From the NCBI GenBank assembly GCA_021788645.1, contig JAJYKK010000021.1:1-41586 (forward strand): a DNA stretch of 41,586 nt, read 5' to 3'. This DNA is from Pseudomonadota bacterium (GTDB lineage Bacteria; Pseudomonadota; Gammaproteobacteria; Burkholderiales; JAKAFK01). Positions 24,619-33,200 of the stretch are shown piece after piece. Both the position numbers and the translations under genes were made by a program. The notes under the pieces were generated by a model, which ran no database searches, had not been told where the DNA came from, and saw only the letters and a list, made by a program, of their open reading frames with translations. Every line of letters begins with the position of its first letter. Within the stretch, counting starts at the first letter, position 1.

Positions 24619-26009
24619 CTCTGGGACCAAGCCTCGGTAACGTCGAAGACCTGCTACGGTCTGGTGCACAAAATGGCCTGTGCGTGGCCATGTTCCACGG
24701 TGCGACGATCGCTCCAGCACTCGGGGCCCTGTCGAACCGCTTGGCACATCTGGAAGGACGCATCGCGCAGCTGAACTATGGCACCGATGTCGCAACGGCA
24801 CTCGAAGCGTTTCTGGGTGGCCGAAAGATCGGGTTTTTCGCCTATTCGGGAGCCGTCGATCGGCTCTCGACCCTGATCGTGCTCTCAGCGCTGCAACGTT
24901 TCGTCTCCGACAATGCCATCGTACTGCTCGACAACGCCGATTTCACGGGGGTCTATGACGGCTTGCGGGAATCCCTTATGGCCATGCCACCCTATCGGCT
25001 GCACGAGATATACATTGATTCCCGGAACGGATCTCGAGCTGGCCAAGGCATCGCAGTCCTGTCATTCGATCGCTCATGCCATACTCCGCAGGAACGTCTG
25101 CCTGAGTCGAAAAACAAAAGAATGAGAACCCCATTTTCCCCATCGACGCCACTAATGGATCTCGCAACGGCGAAACAGATCGTCCGCAAGGCGCTTTCTC
25201 ATTGGATGCCGGGCACGGAAGCCAAGTCACGAGAAGTATTTCACACGCTGCTCGATGAATTTCCCGATGGCGCCTCGCCGAAGACCTACTGGCACGAAGC
25301 CTACGGACAAGAATTCACGGGTTTTTTCTCCTGGGGCCATGATCAAGACTTCGGATTCGGATTTCAGCGACAAGGCACCATGAGCACCCGGCATATTGAG
25401 ATTGTCTCTGAATCGATACAATACGGATATCTGCCGCCGGATTTGACCGGCCTCGACGTTCTCGACGTCGGTTGCTGGACCGGCGGGGATGTACTGGCCC
25501 TTGCCGGCATGGGGGCCCGCGTGACCGCCATCGAGGAACATCCTGTTTCCGCCGGTGCGGCAAAACGCCTGTGCGAATTATTAAGCGTCCCGGCAGATAT
25601 TCAGCGCACCAGTCTTTACCTGGACAGGCGGGACTGGAAAGGGCGATTCGATTTGGTGTACATCTCCGGCGTAATTTATCATGTGACCGATCCTATGCTT
25701 GCGCTCAGGATCTGCCTTTCCTATCTGAAACCTGGAGGCAGAGTGATCGTGGAAACGAAGGCAAGCCGACTTGATGGCCCGCTTTGCGAATACGCAGGCA
25801 CCCACGAAAAGGGCTGGAACTGGTACTCCCCCACTCTTGAAACGCTGGGTCGGTGGATGGTCGACGCGGGGTTCGAGCGCGGTGGGATCAGGCTGCATAT
25901 GCGCCCGGTAGGACGGTTGCTGGCGGCGGGTGTCAAGAACGACCCAGCCCGCCTGCCGGAACGGGCTGGGTTTTCGCGTCCAGAAAGCTGGCTTGAGGAA
26001 ATGACCTAG
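24615..26009 (+). CDS. two-part protein: degenerate N-terminal domain + C-terminal SAM methyltransferase
   Basis: 464 residues. The C-terminal half (about 190-440) is a clear class I methyltransferase: LDVLDVGCWTGGDVLALAGM, VTAIEEHP, DLVYISGVIYHVTDP, LKPGGRVIVETKA, similar in style to CmoB/DUF1698-type enzymes. The N-terminal 170 residues lack a SAM loop but read like the back half of another Rossmann methyltransferase (IGFFAYSGAVDRLSTLIVLS, NAIVLLDNADFTGVYDGLRE), so this may be a fusion with a decayed domain. It starts inside the stop of the preceding methyltransferase gene. A terminator-like hairpin lies within its last codons. The substrate is unknown; a sugar is likely from context. Confidence 0.83.
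   Translation: MTLGPSLGNVEDLLRSGAQNGLCVAMFHGATIAPALGALSNRLAHLEGRIAQLNYGTDVATALEAFLGGRKIGFFAYSGAVDRLSTLIVLSALQRFVSDNAIVLLDNADFTGVYDGLRESLMAMPPYRLHEIYIDSRNGSRAGQGIAVLSFDRSCHTPQERLPESKNKRMRTPFSPSTPLMDLATAKQIVRKALSHWMPGTEAKSREVFHTLLDEFPDGASPKTYWHEAYGQEFTGFFSWGHDQDFGFGFQRQGTMSTRHIEIVSESIQYGYLPPDLTGLDVLDVGCWTGGDVLALAGMGARVTAIEEHPVSAGAAKRLCELLSVPADIQRTSLYLDRRDWKGRFDLVYISGVIYHVTDPMLALRICLSYLKPGGRVIVETKASRLDGPLCEYAGTHEKGWNWYSPTLETLGRWMVDAGFERGGIRLHMRPVGRLLAAGVKNDPARLPERAGFSRPESWLEEMT
25943..25974 (+). terminator. terminator-like hairpin inside the 3' end of a CDS
   Basis: Stem CCCAGCCCG / CGGGCTGGG (9 bp, no mismatch), 10-nt loop, followed by TTTT then CG. It lies 36 to 67 bases before the stop codon at 26009, so transcripts stopped here would lack the last codons. 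The T-run is short. Confidence 0.5.
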
Positions 26010-26066
26010 GCGCCGCCACCACCGCCCCGACTGGCGTCACGACACGCGCAGGCAGATAACGCCCCC

Positions 26067-26602
26067 TTATGGCGCAGCTTGCAGCTCTTCGCGCGTGACG
26101 CATGCGGGATGCCCCATGTTCACCTGGAAGCGCATCATCCCCATCACGTGACGGTCATTCACCACCTGCAAGATCGCCGCATCGTCCACCCAGTGCAGCA
26201 TGGCGTGATCCGTCTGGCTGCCATTCGCCACCGCTGGCGAGAGCGCATAGCTGCCGGGGGCGAGTTCCGGGAACACCATTTCGAAGACCACCGATCGCAC
26301 TCCCCCGGCCGCCATGGGCTCAAGCGCATTCCCTTCGAACGTGGTGTTCGTGCCGGTGATCACGTTGCCTTTAAGATCCTTGAGGGCCAGGCCGATGATC
26401 GGCTGTTCGATGATGCGATTCGCACGCACCGTAATCTCGACATAGGCGGCCTGCCCGCCGGACACCTCCGCCCTGCGCCTGTGCTGTCCGTCGAAGATGG
26501 AAAGCCCCACCACCTCGGCATCCCGCGTGCCGAACGACTGATCCGCTGCAAGCGATAGGTTGAAGCGCTCGTCGCCACCCGCCGCGGGAACGGTGTGGGT
26601 CT
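26067..26602 (-). pseudogene. out-of-frame Wzt C-terminal carbohydrate-binding domain
   Basis: About 178 codons in a different frame from the upstream ATPase: GGDERFNLSLAADQSFGTRD, AAYVEITVRANRIIEQPIIG, GLALKDLKGNVITGTNTTFE, GSYALSPAVANG, ILQVVNDRHVMGMM. This is the Wzt-C beta-sandwich that recognises the terminal sugar of the exported O-polysaccharide. It is not translated with the ATPase at the present tract length. A G11 or G14 tract instead of G12 would fuse both parts into one 433-residue Wzt, the expected length. Confidence 0.9.
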
Positions 26603-27369
26603 CCCCCCCCCCCCTTCTTCCTGTCCTTGTTGATCTCCTCGTACATCTTCGCCCAGTAGTGCTCGGTAACGGTCTTTGGCTCCCCGATCTCACGGATGCG
26701 CCCATGCTCGAGCCAGATGACCTCATCACACAAGGCGGTGATCGCGGCCAGATCATGCGAAACAAAAAGCACCGTCCCATGGCGCATGAATTCGCGCATT
26801 CTCGTCATGCATTTGTGCTGAAAGGCAATGTCGCCGACGGAGAGCGCCTCGTCCACCACGAGGATGTCCGGCTCGATATGCACCGCGGTCGCAAATGCCA
26901 GACGTACGAACATCCCGCTCGAGTAAGACTTCATCGGCTGATCGAGGAAACGCCCGATGTCCGCGAACGCCTCGATGGCCGGCAGCCGGTCGATCATCTG
27001 CGCCCGCGAGAGCCCCATGATCGCCCCTTGCATCATGACATTCTCACGCCCCGTAAACTCGGGATTGAACCCGGATCCAAGTTCGAGGAGCGCCGAGATA
27101 CGCCCGTTGACCGCAAGCGTGCCGGCGGTCGGCGTGAGCGTCCCGCAGACCAGTTGAAGAAGCGTCGACTTGCCCGAACCATTCTGACCGATGATGCCGG
27201 TGGTGTGCCCCCGCCTGACCTCGAAGCTGCAATGCTCGAGCGCGGTAAACTCCCGGTAATAGGTTTTCCGGTTAAAAGACAGCAACTGCTTCAGCCGATC
27301 GATGGGACGATCGTAGAGCAGATAGCGCTTGGTGACGTTCCTGACGGCAATGGAGACTTCAGAGGACAT
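26371..27369 (-). CDS. wzt: O-polysaccharide ABC transporter ATPase Wzt (frame broken at G12)
   Basis: ATPase of a Wzm/Wzt-type exporter that moves lipid-linked polysaccharide across the inner membrane. As read, 332 residues from the ATG at 27369, which overlaps wzm by 11 bp. Walker A GQNGSGKST near residue 60, signature SYSSGMFVRLAFA, Walker B ILVVDEALSVGD, switch His in FVSHD: a complete nucleotide-binding domain. After KDRKK the frame enters a G12 tract (C12 at 26603-26614 on the + strand) and then reads about 85 meaningless residues to a stop at 26371. The true C-terminal domain continues in another frame. This is either a phase-off state or a homopolymer sequencing error. Confidence 0.93.
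   Translation of the reverse strand: MSSEVSIAVRNVTKRYLLYDRPIDRLKQLLSFNRKTYYREFTALEHCSFEVRRGHTTGIIGQNGSGKSTLLQLVCGTLTPTAGTLAVNGRISALLELGSGFNPEFTGRENVMMQGAIMGLSRAQMIDRLPAIEAFADIGRFLDQPMKSYSSGMFVRLAFATAVHIEPDILVVDEALSVGDIAFQHKCMTRMREFMRHGTVLFVSHDLAAITALCDEVIWLEHGRIREIGEPKTVTEHYWAKMYEEINKDRKKGGGGDPHRSRGGWRRALQPIACSGSVVRHAGCRGGGAFHLRRTAQAQGGGVRRAGRLCRDYGACESHHRTADHRPGPQGS
26603..26614 (-). repeat. G12 homopolymer in wzt (C12 on + strand)
   Basis: Twelve identical bases at the linker between the ATPase and sugar-recognition domains. Frame arithmetic shows G11 or G14 gives full-length Wzt and G12 or G13 does not. It is the longest single-base run in the window. Confidence 0.9.
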
Positions 27370-28180
27370 CGGCGAACGCCTTCTTGGTTTTCGCGAACCA
27401 CACGTAGCCCGCCCACGCGAACACAAGGGCGATGCCGGCCTCGATCACCAGCCAGTGCCACTCCGGGGGCTGCCCCAAGATGAGCGTGCGCCGAAAATTC
27501 TCCAGGATCGGCGACAAGGGGTTCATGAGCGCCCACTGCCGGACGCTGGGAGGCAATGCGGTGATCGGGTAGAACACGGGACTCAGGAACATAAGCGCCT
27601 GGACGATGATGGCGGTCACCTGCTGAAGATCCCTGACAAATACGCCCAAAGAAGCCAGGAACCAGGAGACACCCACGCTCAGGAGAATCAGCGGAATGAG
27701 CACCAGCGGAAAATAGAAAAGCGTCTCTGAAAGGTGTCCGAGGAGAAGGAGTTCGCCCATCAGCAAGATCACGATGCTGATGCAGCCGTTGATGAGGGAT
27801 GCGCCCAGAATCGCGACGGGCAGGATTTCCAGAGGGAAAACCACCTTCGTGACATAGTTGGGATTGGCGAGAATAAGCCCGGGCGCCCGCGTCAGGTTTT
27901 CCGCAAAAAGGTTGAACGCGATAAGCCCGCAGAAGAGCGTCAGGGCAAACTCGACCTTGCTCTGCCCGGCTTGCGTGCCCCAGCGGGACTTGAACACAAT
28001 GCTGAAGACCAACGTGTAGACGACGAGCATGAGCATCGGATAGACGAAGGACCAGGCAAGCCCCAAGAGTGACCCCTTGTAGCGCCCGAGCACTTCGCGC
28101 CTCGTAAGCTGCCAAGCGAGATACCCGCGACTGCGCCACCGGCTATTGAGCCTGACCTGTGCAACCATTGCCTCATGCAT
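27359..28180 (-). CDS. wzm: polysaccharide ABC transporter permease Wzm
   Basis: 273-residue ABC-2 type membrane subunit. Six hydrophobic segments are visible, including LGLAWSFVYPMLMLVVYTLV, FALTLFCGLIAFNLFAENL, ILGASLINGCISIVILLMGE, YFPLVLIPLILLSVGVSWFL, the LFVRDLQQV-like GVFVRDLQQV amphipathic stretch, and a C-terminal pair ending in KTKKAF. The conserved NPNYVTKVVFPLEILP loop is typical. Start ATG 28180; ATG 28168 is an alternative. It overlaps wzt by 11 bp and follows a methyltransferase gene by about 64 bp on the same strand. It acts with Wzt to export O-antigen-like or capsule-like glycan. Confidence 0.95.
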   Translation of the reverse strand: MHEAMVAQVRLNSRWRSRGYLAWQLTRREVLGRYKGSLLGLAWSFVYPMLMLVVYTLVFSIVFKSRWGTQAGQSKVEFALTLFCGLIAFNLFAENLTRAPGLILANPNYVTKVVFPLEILPVAILGASLINGCISIVILLMGELLLLGHLSETLFYFPLVLIPLILLSVGVSWFLASLGVFVRDLQQVTAIIVQALMFLSPVFYPITALPPSVRQWALMNPLSPILENFRRTLILGQPPEWHWLVIEAGIALVFAWAGYVWFAKTKKAFADVL

Positions 28181-28244
28181 GTTCGTTTATTCCACTCTAA
28201 ATTAAGCACGCCTCACGAGACGCAGCCGTGGATCGCCCCGGACC

Positions 28245-29162
28245 TCAGGGCTTGCGGAAAAGCACCTGAATCCCGGCGGTCGCCAAATCCGCTTCCGGAT
28301 ACCGCGCGGCGAGCGCGGCGGGGATCACCAGATCGGTGCGCGTCCGCGCCTCACGCAGGACTTCGAAGCCCTGCGCCACGAAGAGCGCGATGATCTCATC
28401 CGCCGTGACCCGGTTGAGCTTCAGGTATTCCTCGAATATGAATGCCTTGTACTCGCCGAAGGGCCGCGCCAGGAAGTTGATCTCCTTTTCCGCATCGGGG
28501 ATGTCTCCTTCGAATTCCAGCACGGCACGCGAAAGGCGCTCGGCATCCCACAGCAGATGGGCCCAGGGCTGGGCGACAAAACGCCCGAGGTGCGATCCGA
28601 AAGGTGAATAATACAAGGGATCGATCTGCAGAAAAAACAATCCTGCGGACGGCAGGCATGCGAAAAGATCTGCGATCACCGGCACCAGATAGGGCCGCTC
28701 GATGTGCTCGAAGGCCGACCAGCTGAAAATGGCATCAATCGAATGCCGCCCGGCCAACGGCTCGCCAGGCGAGATGCGCTCGAAGTGGAGATTGTAAGGC
28801 AGGCGGGCCAGCCCGATCTGCGCGCGCGCGACCTGGGACAACCGGCGAAAGGTTTGCGTCACATCGATGCCCAGCACCTGACGCGGCCCATGTTTGAGCG
28901 CCACGCCCAAGCCGGTGATCCCGTCCCCGCACCCGAAATCCATCACGCGCGCCCGCTCGAGAGGCATCGCTTGTCCGAGCCATTCGGACACCACGGCGGT
29001 TGCATACTCAAAATGATCGCGAAACCAGGGGTCCGTGATGCCGGCGGCCGACCAATTCGGGGGGCGATTCCGCAGGGAATCCCTCGCGGGCCACAGCCGC
29101 GCGAGTCTTGCCAGGACGGGATTCATGACCGGATCAAGCGGCAGGCAAGCGCCCTTTGCCAT
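28245..29162 (-). CDS. class I SAM-dependent methyltransferase upstream of wzm/wzt
   Basis: 305 residues from the ATG at 29162; a start at 29126 (MNPVLARL) is also possible. SAM-binding VMDFGCGDGITGLGVALKHG with acidic VLGIDV, then AIFSWSAFEHIERPYL and a C-terminal region with IPDAEKEINFLA and EEYLKLNRVTADEII. In Wzm/Wzt systems an end-capping methyltransferase often marks the finished chain that Wzt-C binds. Its position directly upstream of wzm makes this an attractive but unproven role. Confidence 0.87.
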   Translation of the reverse strand: MAKGACLPLDPVMNPVLARLARLWPARDSLRNRPPNWSAAGITDPWFRDHFEYATAVVSEWLGQAMPLERARVMDFGCGDGITGLGVALKHGPRQVLGIDVTQTFRRLSQVARAQIGLARLPYNLHFERISPGEPLAGRHSIDAIFSWSAFEHIERPYLVPVIADLFACLPSAGLFFLQIDPLYYSPFGSHLGRFVAQPWAHLLWDAERLSRAVLEFEGDIPDAEKEINFLARPFGEYKAFIFEEYLKLNRVTADEIIALFVAQGFEVLREARTRTDLVIPAALAARYPEADLATAGIQVLFRKP

Positions 29163-29534
29163 CCATGGGAGGGAAAAAACGGCTCATTCCTATCGGCTAC
29201 TGACAACACGCTCAACGCACTCACCCTTCATTGTTTTGAATGGGGCGGTCCCCACCCGCCAAGTATAGCCGCTCGCGCCCTGGTTGCGCGAATTGACACA
29301 CGCATGCGGCCGCCGTCGTCGTCCGGACCTTCAACCGCGCGTTCCGACCCGCTAATGAGCCCCAAGTGCCCCAGTCCCTGTCGAGAGGACCGGTTCAAAA
29401 CCTAGCCATCTGGCACAACCACCGGTGGTGTACTGACTTGCGTGCAGAAGGCTGGAGAGGTGGCGAAAGCCTGGGCGGTCAGGGTAAGCGGTTGATTGTG
29501 CGGATCGACCTTAACCCCCACGAAAGGGCATACC
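29163..29534. other. intergenic region between divergent genes
   Basis: About 370 bp between the - strand methyltransferase start and a + strand small ORF. A TATACT is present on the - strand at 29270-29275 without a recognisable -35. No gene, hairpin terminator or repeat could be supported. The right part (29380-29530) may be leader sequence of an old insertion element. Confidence 0.4.
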
Positions 29535-29906
29535 ATGACCAAGAAGAAGGATACGATGAAGGGGTCGGCATCGGAAGCACTGGTTGCGCAAGACCAGGCG
29601 CTCATGAAGGCCCTGATACAGGGGCTGGAAGGGGAAATGACGCTCTTGGCAAAGCACAAGAAGGAGCTGTTGCGACTGGCCGCTCAACGCGGTCTCAATG
29701 CAAATCGATCAACCGATCATGTGATCACCCATTTTGCACACATTGACAGACCACACCCACGTACCGCAGAATTCCGCCATTTGTTCATACGCATACGCAA
29801 GGCCAGGGGCGTGTATCGCGTCTGCCAAAATGAACCGGGCGGGGAAACTCATTTTACTGGACGAGTCTTAGACGCCCTTGCATATTTCCCGACTGGGTTG
29901 TCCTGA
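29535..29906 (+). pseudogene. small ORF, possible N-terminal remnant of an IS256-type transposase
   Basis: About 123 codons from the ATG at 29535. The first 35 residues (KGSASEALVAQDQALMKALI and LEGEMT) resemble the start of mutator-type transposases, which then normally continue with a Glu-rich block. Here the sequence departs into LLAKHKKELLRLAAQRGLNA and an unrelated His/Arg-rich tail, so it looks like a rearranged fragment. Function not recognised; it may not be expressed. Confidence 0.35.
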
Positions 29907-30291
29907 CACACGGGTATGCGGTTCCCGGTTCAGCGAACGCGGCGCGGCCAAGCCTCTTTTGAATCATTGCAACAAATTAAGCCAGCGCGTGGCCATCTGC
30001 CCAAAAAAAGCGGATGAATGTGCCATGCTAAAACCTGGCAACACCGGTTTGCCGGGAATCTTGACGGCCGTGAGGCACGCGAGGGCCTGACCGACCGGCC
30101 GGGAATCATGCAGGCGCGGCGTGGGGACTGACCTACCCTCCTGTTCGCAGGGGTTGGATTTGCTTGGCCATCGCTGCCGCATGAAGGGCCATCATGCATG
30201 CACGGAGGGCGGAAGCGGCAAGAATTGGGATCGACCGCCTGCGTCGTCCGTTGGGAAAGTTGTCTTGTCACTACGCCCGTTTCGAAAAATT
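29907..30291. other. intergenic region before the large glycosyltransferase
   Basis: About 385 bp. The frame of the next gene is open upstream to 30121, but that extension lacks conserved sequence and a ribosome-binding site. A small inverted repeat CCGGCAA/TTGCCGG-like pattern occurs around 30037-30058 (GGCAACACCGGTTTGCC). No clear promoter is seen. Confidence 0.4.
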
Positions 30292-33200
30292 ATGAATCCA
30301 AGCGCCTTGTCTAGCCGTCATATTTACGTCAGACCGTTTGACCCGGACGATGCGTCGTCCTCCTTGGCGCGAATTGCCCGGCGCATTCCCGCAGGCTCCG
30401 TCGTCTTCGACGTTGGCATCGGCAGCGGGGGGTTGGGCCAGTACCTGTCCACCGCGAAGTCATGCGTGGTCGATGGGGTCGACTGCAATGAGGAGGCCCT
30501 CAAGCTCGCATCATCCTATTATCGCGCGCTCCATCTGGCCGATCTCGATCAGGCCCCCATCTCGGCGTTCGCGCATCCGGACAAGTACGACTTCATCGTA
30601 TGCGCCGATGTTCTCGAGCACTTGCGGTATCCTTCGGCCACCCTCCGACAGCTTCTGGGCATGCTGCGTCCGATGGGCCGCATGCTTATTTCGGTGCCCA
30701 ATGTCGCTTATTCTGGCCTGATCGGCGAGCTCCTGCTCGGACAGTTCCGTTATCGCCCAGAAGGCCTGCTCGACGAAACGCACCTCCGCTTCTTCACGCG
30801 ACCGTCCCTTCTCGAATTTCTCAAGGACGAAGGCCTGCACGTATGGGACGTGGATCCAGTCCTGCGGCCCCTCCATGAGTCCGAGTTCCAGGCCCCCCTG
30901 CACCAGTTGCCGCCTGCGATATGGCGACATGTGGCGTCTCAGCCCGACGCGCTGACTTACCAGTTCGTGGTAGAAGCGAGCTTGAATCCTTCGGAGACCG
31001 TCAGCGGCGGCTTCGGCCCAGCGACGCCCGCCGAGGCGACGTTCGGGGCGCAGCTGTACTGGCGGCATACTGCCTCGCCGGTATTCACCGAGCAGGAGAG
31101 CATCATCGCACGAGGAGTGATCGGCCAAGGCGAACAGAGCCTTGTCTTCCCCATTCCCGCGATTGCCGGTGAATACGAGGGGTTTCGTCTGGACCTTGCG
31201 GATCGTCCCGGCTACATGCGCCTCTATGGCATCGAGCTGCGCGAACAGGGCGGCCGCGCGGTCTGGAGCTGGGATGGGCGGCGCGAAAGCTTGGCGGAGA
31301 GCATGGTACGCCAGGTCGAATTCGCTGAAGAAAAATCCTTGACGTCCGGGGTGAACGTCTGCCTGAAGGGTGATGATCCGTGCATCGAATTCCGCTTGAC
31401 CCCGCTTCAACTCGCCCGTCTATGCGGCGGGGGCACCTTGCACCTGCGTGCGTCGTGGCCCATGTCCGCCGACTACCTCGTGTTCGCGCGCCAATCGCCC
31501 ACAACTGAGCGGCAGGCCCAGCTCATCGCCTCGCTGCAAGCCGAATGCCGGGCTCTGGAGCAAGAACGCGATGAATTCAGGGGCGAGCGTGAGGGGCTGA
31601 AAGCCGAGTGCGAGAGGCTCGCCAGCGAGCGGGAGGCGCTAATGTCCGAGCGTGATGCGCTGCAGGCGCAACACGCGGAGATGGTGGCTTCGCAATCCTG
31701 GCGCGTGACCAGGCCGCTGCGCGCGCTGGGCAAACAGGCGAAAATGCTGCACGCCGCCTTTTCGCCGGCCATGAAGCCCCCCCCACAGCCGACACCGCAA
31801 AAGGATTGGATGCCTGATCCCGTGACCGATGTCATCATTCCGGTTTATCGCGGCCTGCACGAGACCCGCGCCTGCATCGAGAGTGTCCTGGCGGCCGGAT
31901 CCTCCGAGAGCCGAGAGGTCATCGTCATCGACGATGCGGGTCCCGATCCAGAACTGTCCAGCCTGCTCGAGGACTATGCCCGCGCCGGCGCGATCACGCT
32001 GCTGCGCAATCCGGAAAATCTCGGTTTCGTGGCGACGGCCAACCGCGGCATGGGCGTGCATCCGCAACGGGACGTGGTACTGTTGAACAGCGACACCGAG
32101 GTACCGGCTGGGTGGCTTGCGCGCCTGCGGCGTGCGGCCTACCGAGACGCGACGATCGGCACCGCCACACCGTTCTCCAACAACGCGACGATTTGCAGCT
32201 ATCCCACGTTCTGCGCCGACAACGCCTTGCCCGCAGGATGGTCGTTATCAGCGCTCGATGCGCTGTTCCAACAGGTAAATGCCGGCAAGACCGTGGACAT
32301 CCCGACGGCCGTCGGCTTTTGCATGTACATTCGGCGGGATTGCCTAGCGCAGACCGGCTTGTTCGACGTCGAGACCTACGGGCGGGGATACGGCGAAGAA
32401 AACGATTTTTGCATGCGCGCACGAGCCAACGGCTGGCGACATGTGCTGGCGAGCGACGTCTTTGTCTTCCACGCGGGGGCTGTGAGTTTTGGGGACAGCG
32501 AAAATACCCGCAAGATCAACGCCATTGACACCTTGGCCCGGATCTATCCGGAGTACCCGGAACTCGTCCACAAGTATATCGCGCGGGACCCGATCCGGAC
32601 GCTCCGCTATGCGGTCGATGCCGCCAGGCTTACCGCGACCGGGAGGCCGGTCCTGCTGTTCATCACGCACGACCGTGGCGGCGGCACTGACAAGCACGTT
32701 CACGAGCTCGCTGCACGCTTCTCGGACGCGGCGGAAGTCCTGTGCCTCAAACCGGATAGCGGGCGCGCGCTCCGCCTGACATGGCTGCGCCTGGGCGAGG
32801 CGCTTGAACTCTTTTTCGAGCCGGAACACGAATATGAGGCGCTCCTTCAGGTACTGCGCACCTTCCGCGTCAGCCATGTGCACGTCCATCACACCCTTGG
32901 CATCCATCCACGGCTTTTCGGGCTGGCCCGCGATCTGGGGGTCAGCCACGACTTCACGGCCCACGATTTCTACCCGCTGTGCCCGCAGATCAGCCTGACC
33001 ACGCTGGCGGATCGCTATTGCGGCGAACCTTCGGAAGCAGGCTGCGACGCCTGCCTGAAAACCTCGCCCGCCCCCGGGGGCGTCGATATCCGAACCTGGC
33101 GGCAGGGCCACGCCATGCTGCTGGAAGGCGCGATGCGCCTCTTCGTTCCGAGCGACAGCGCGGCAGAACGCTTCAGGCGCCATTTCCCAGAAGCCCGCAT

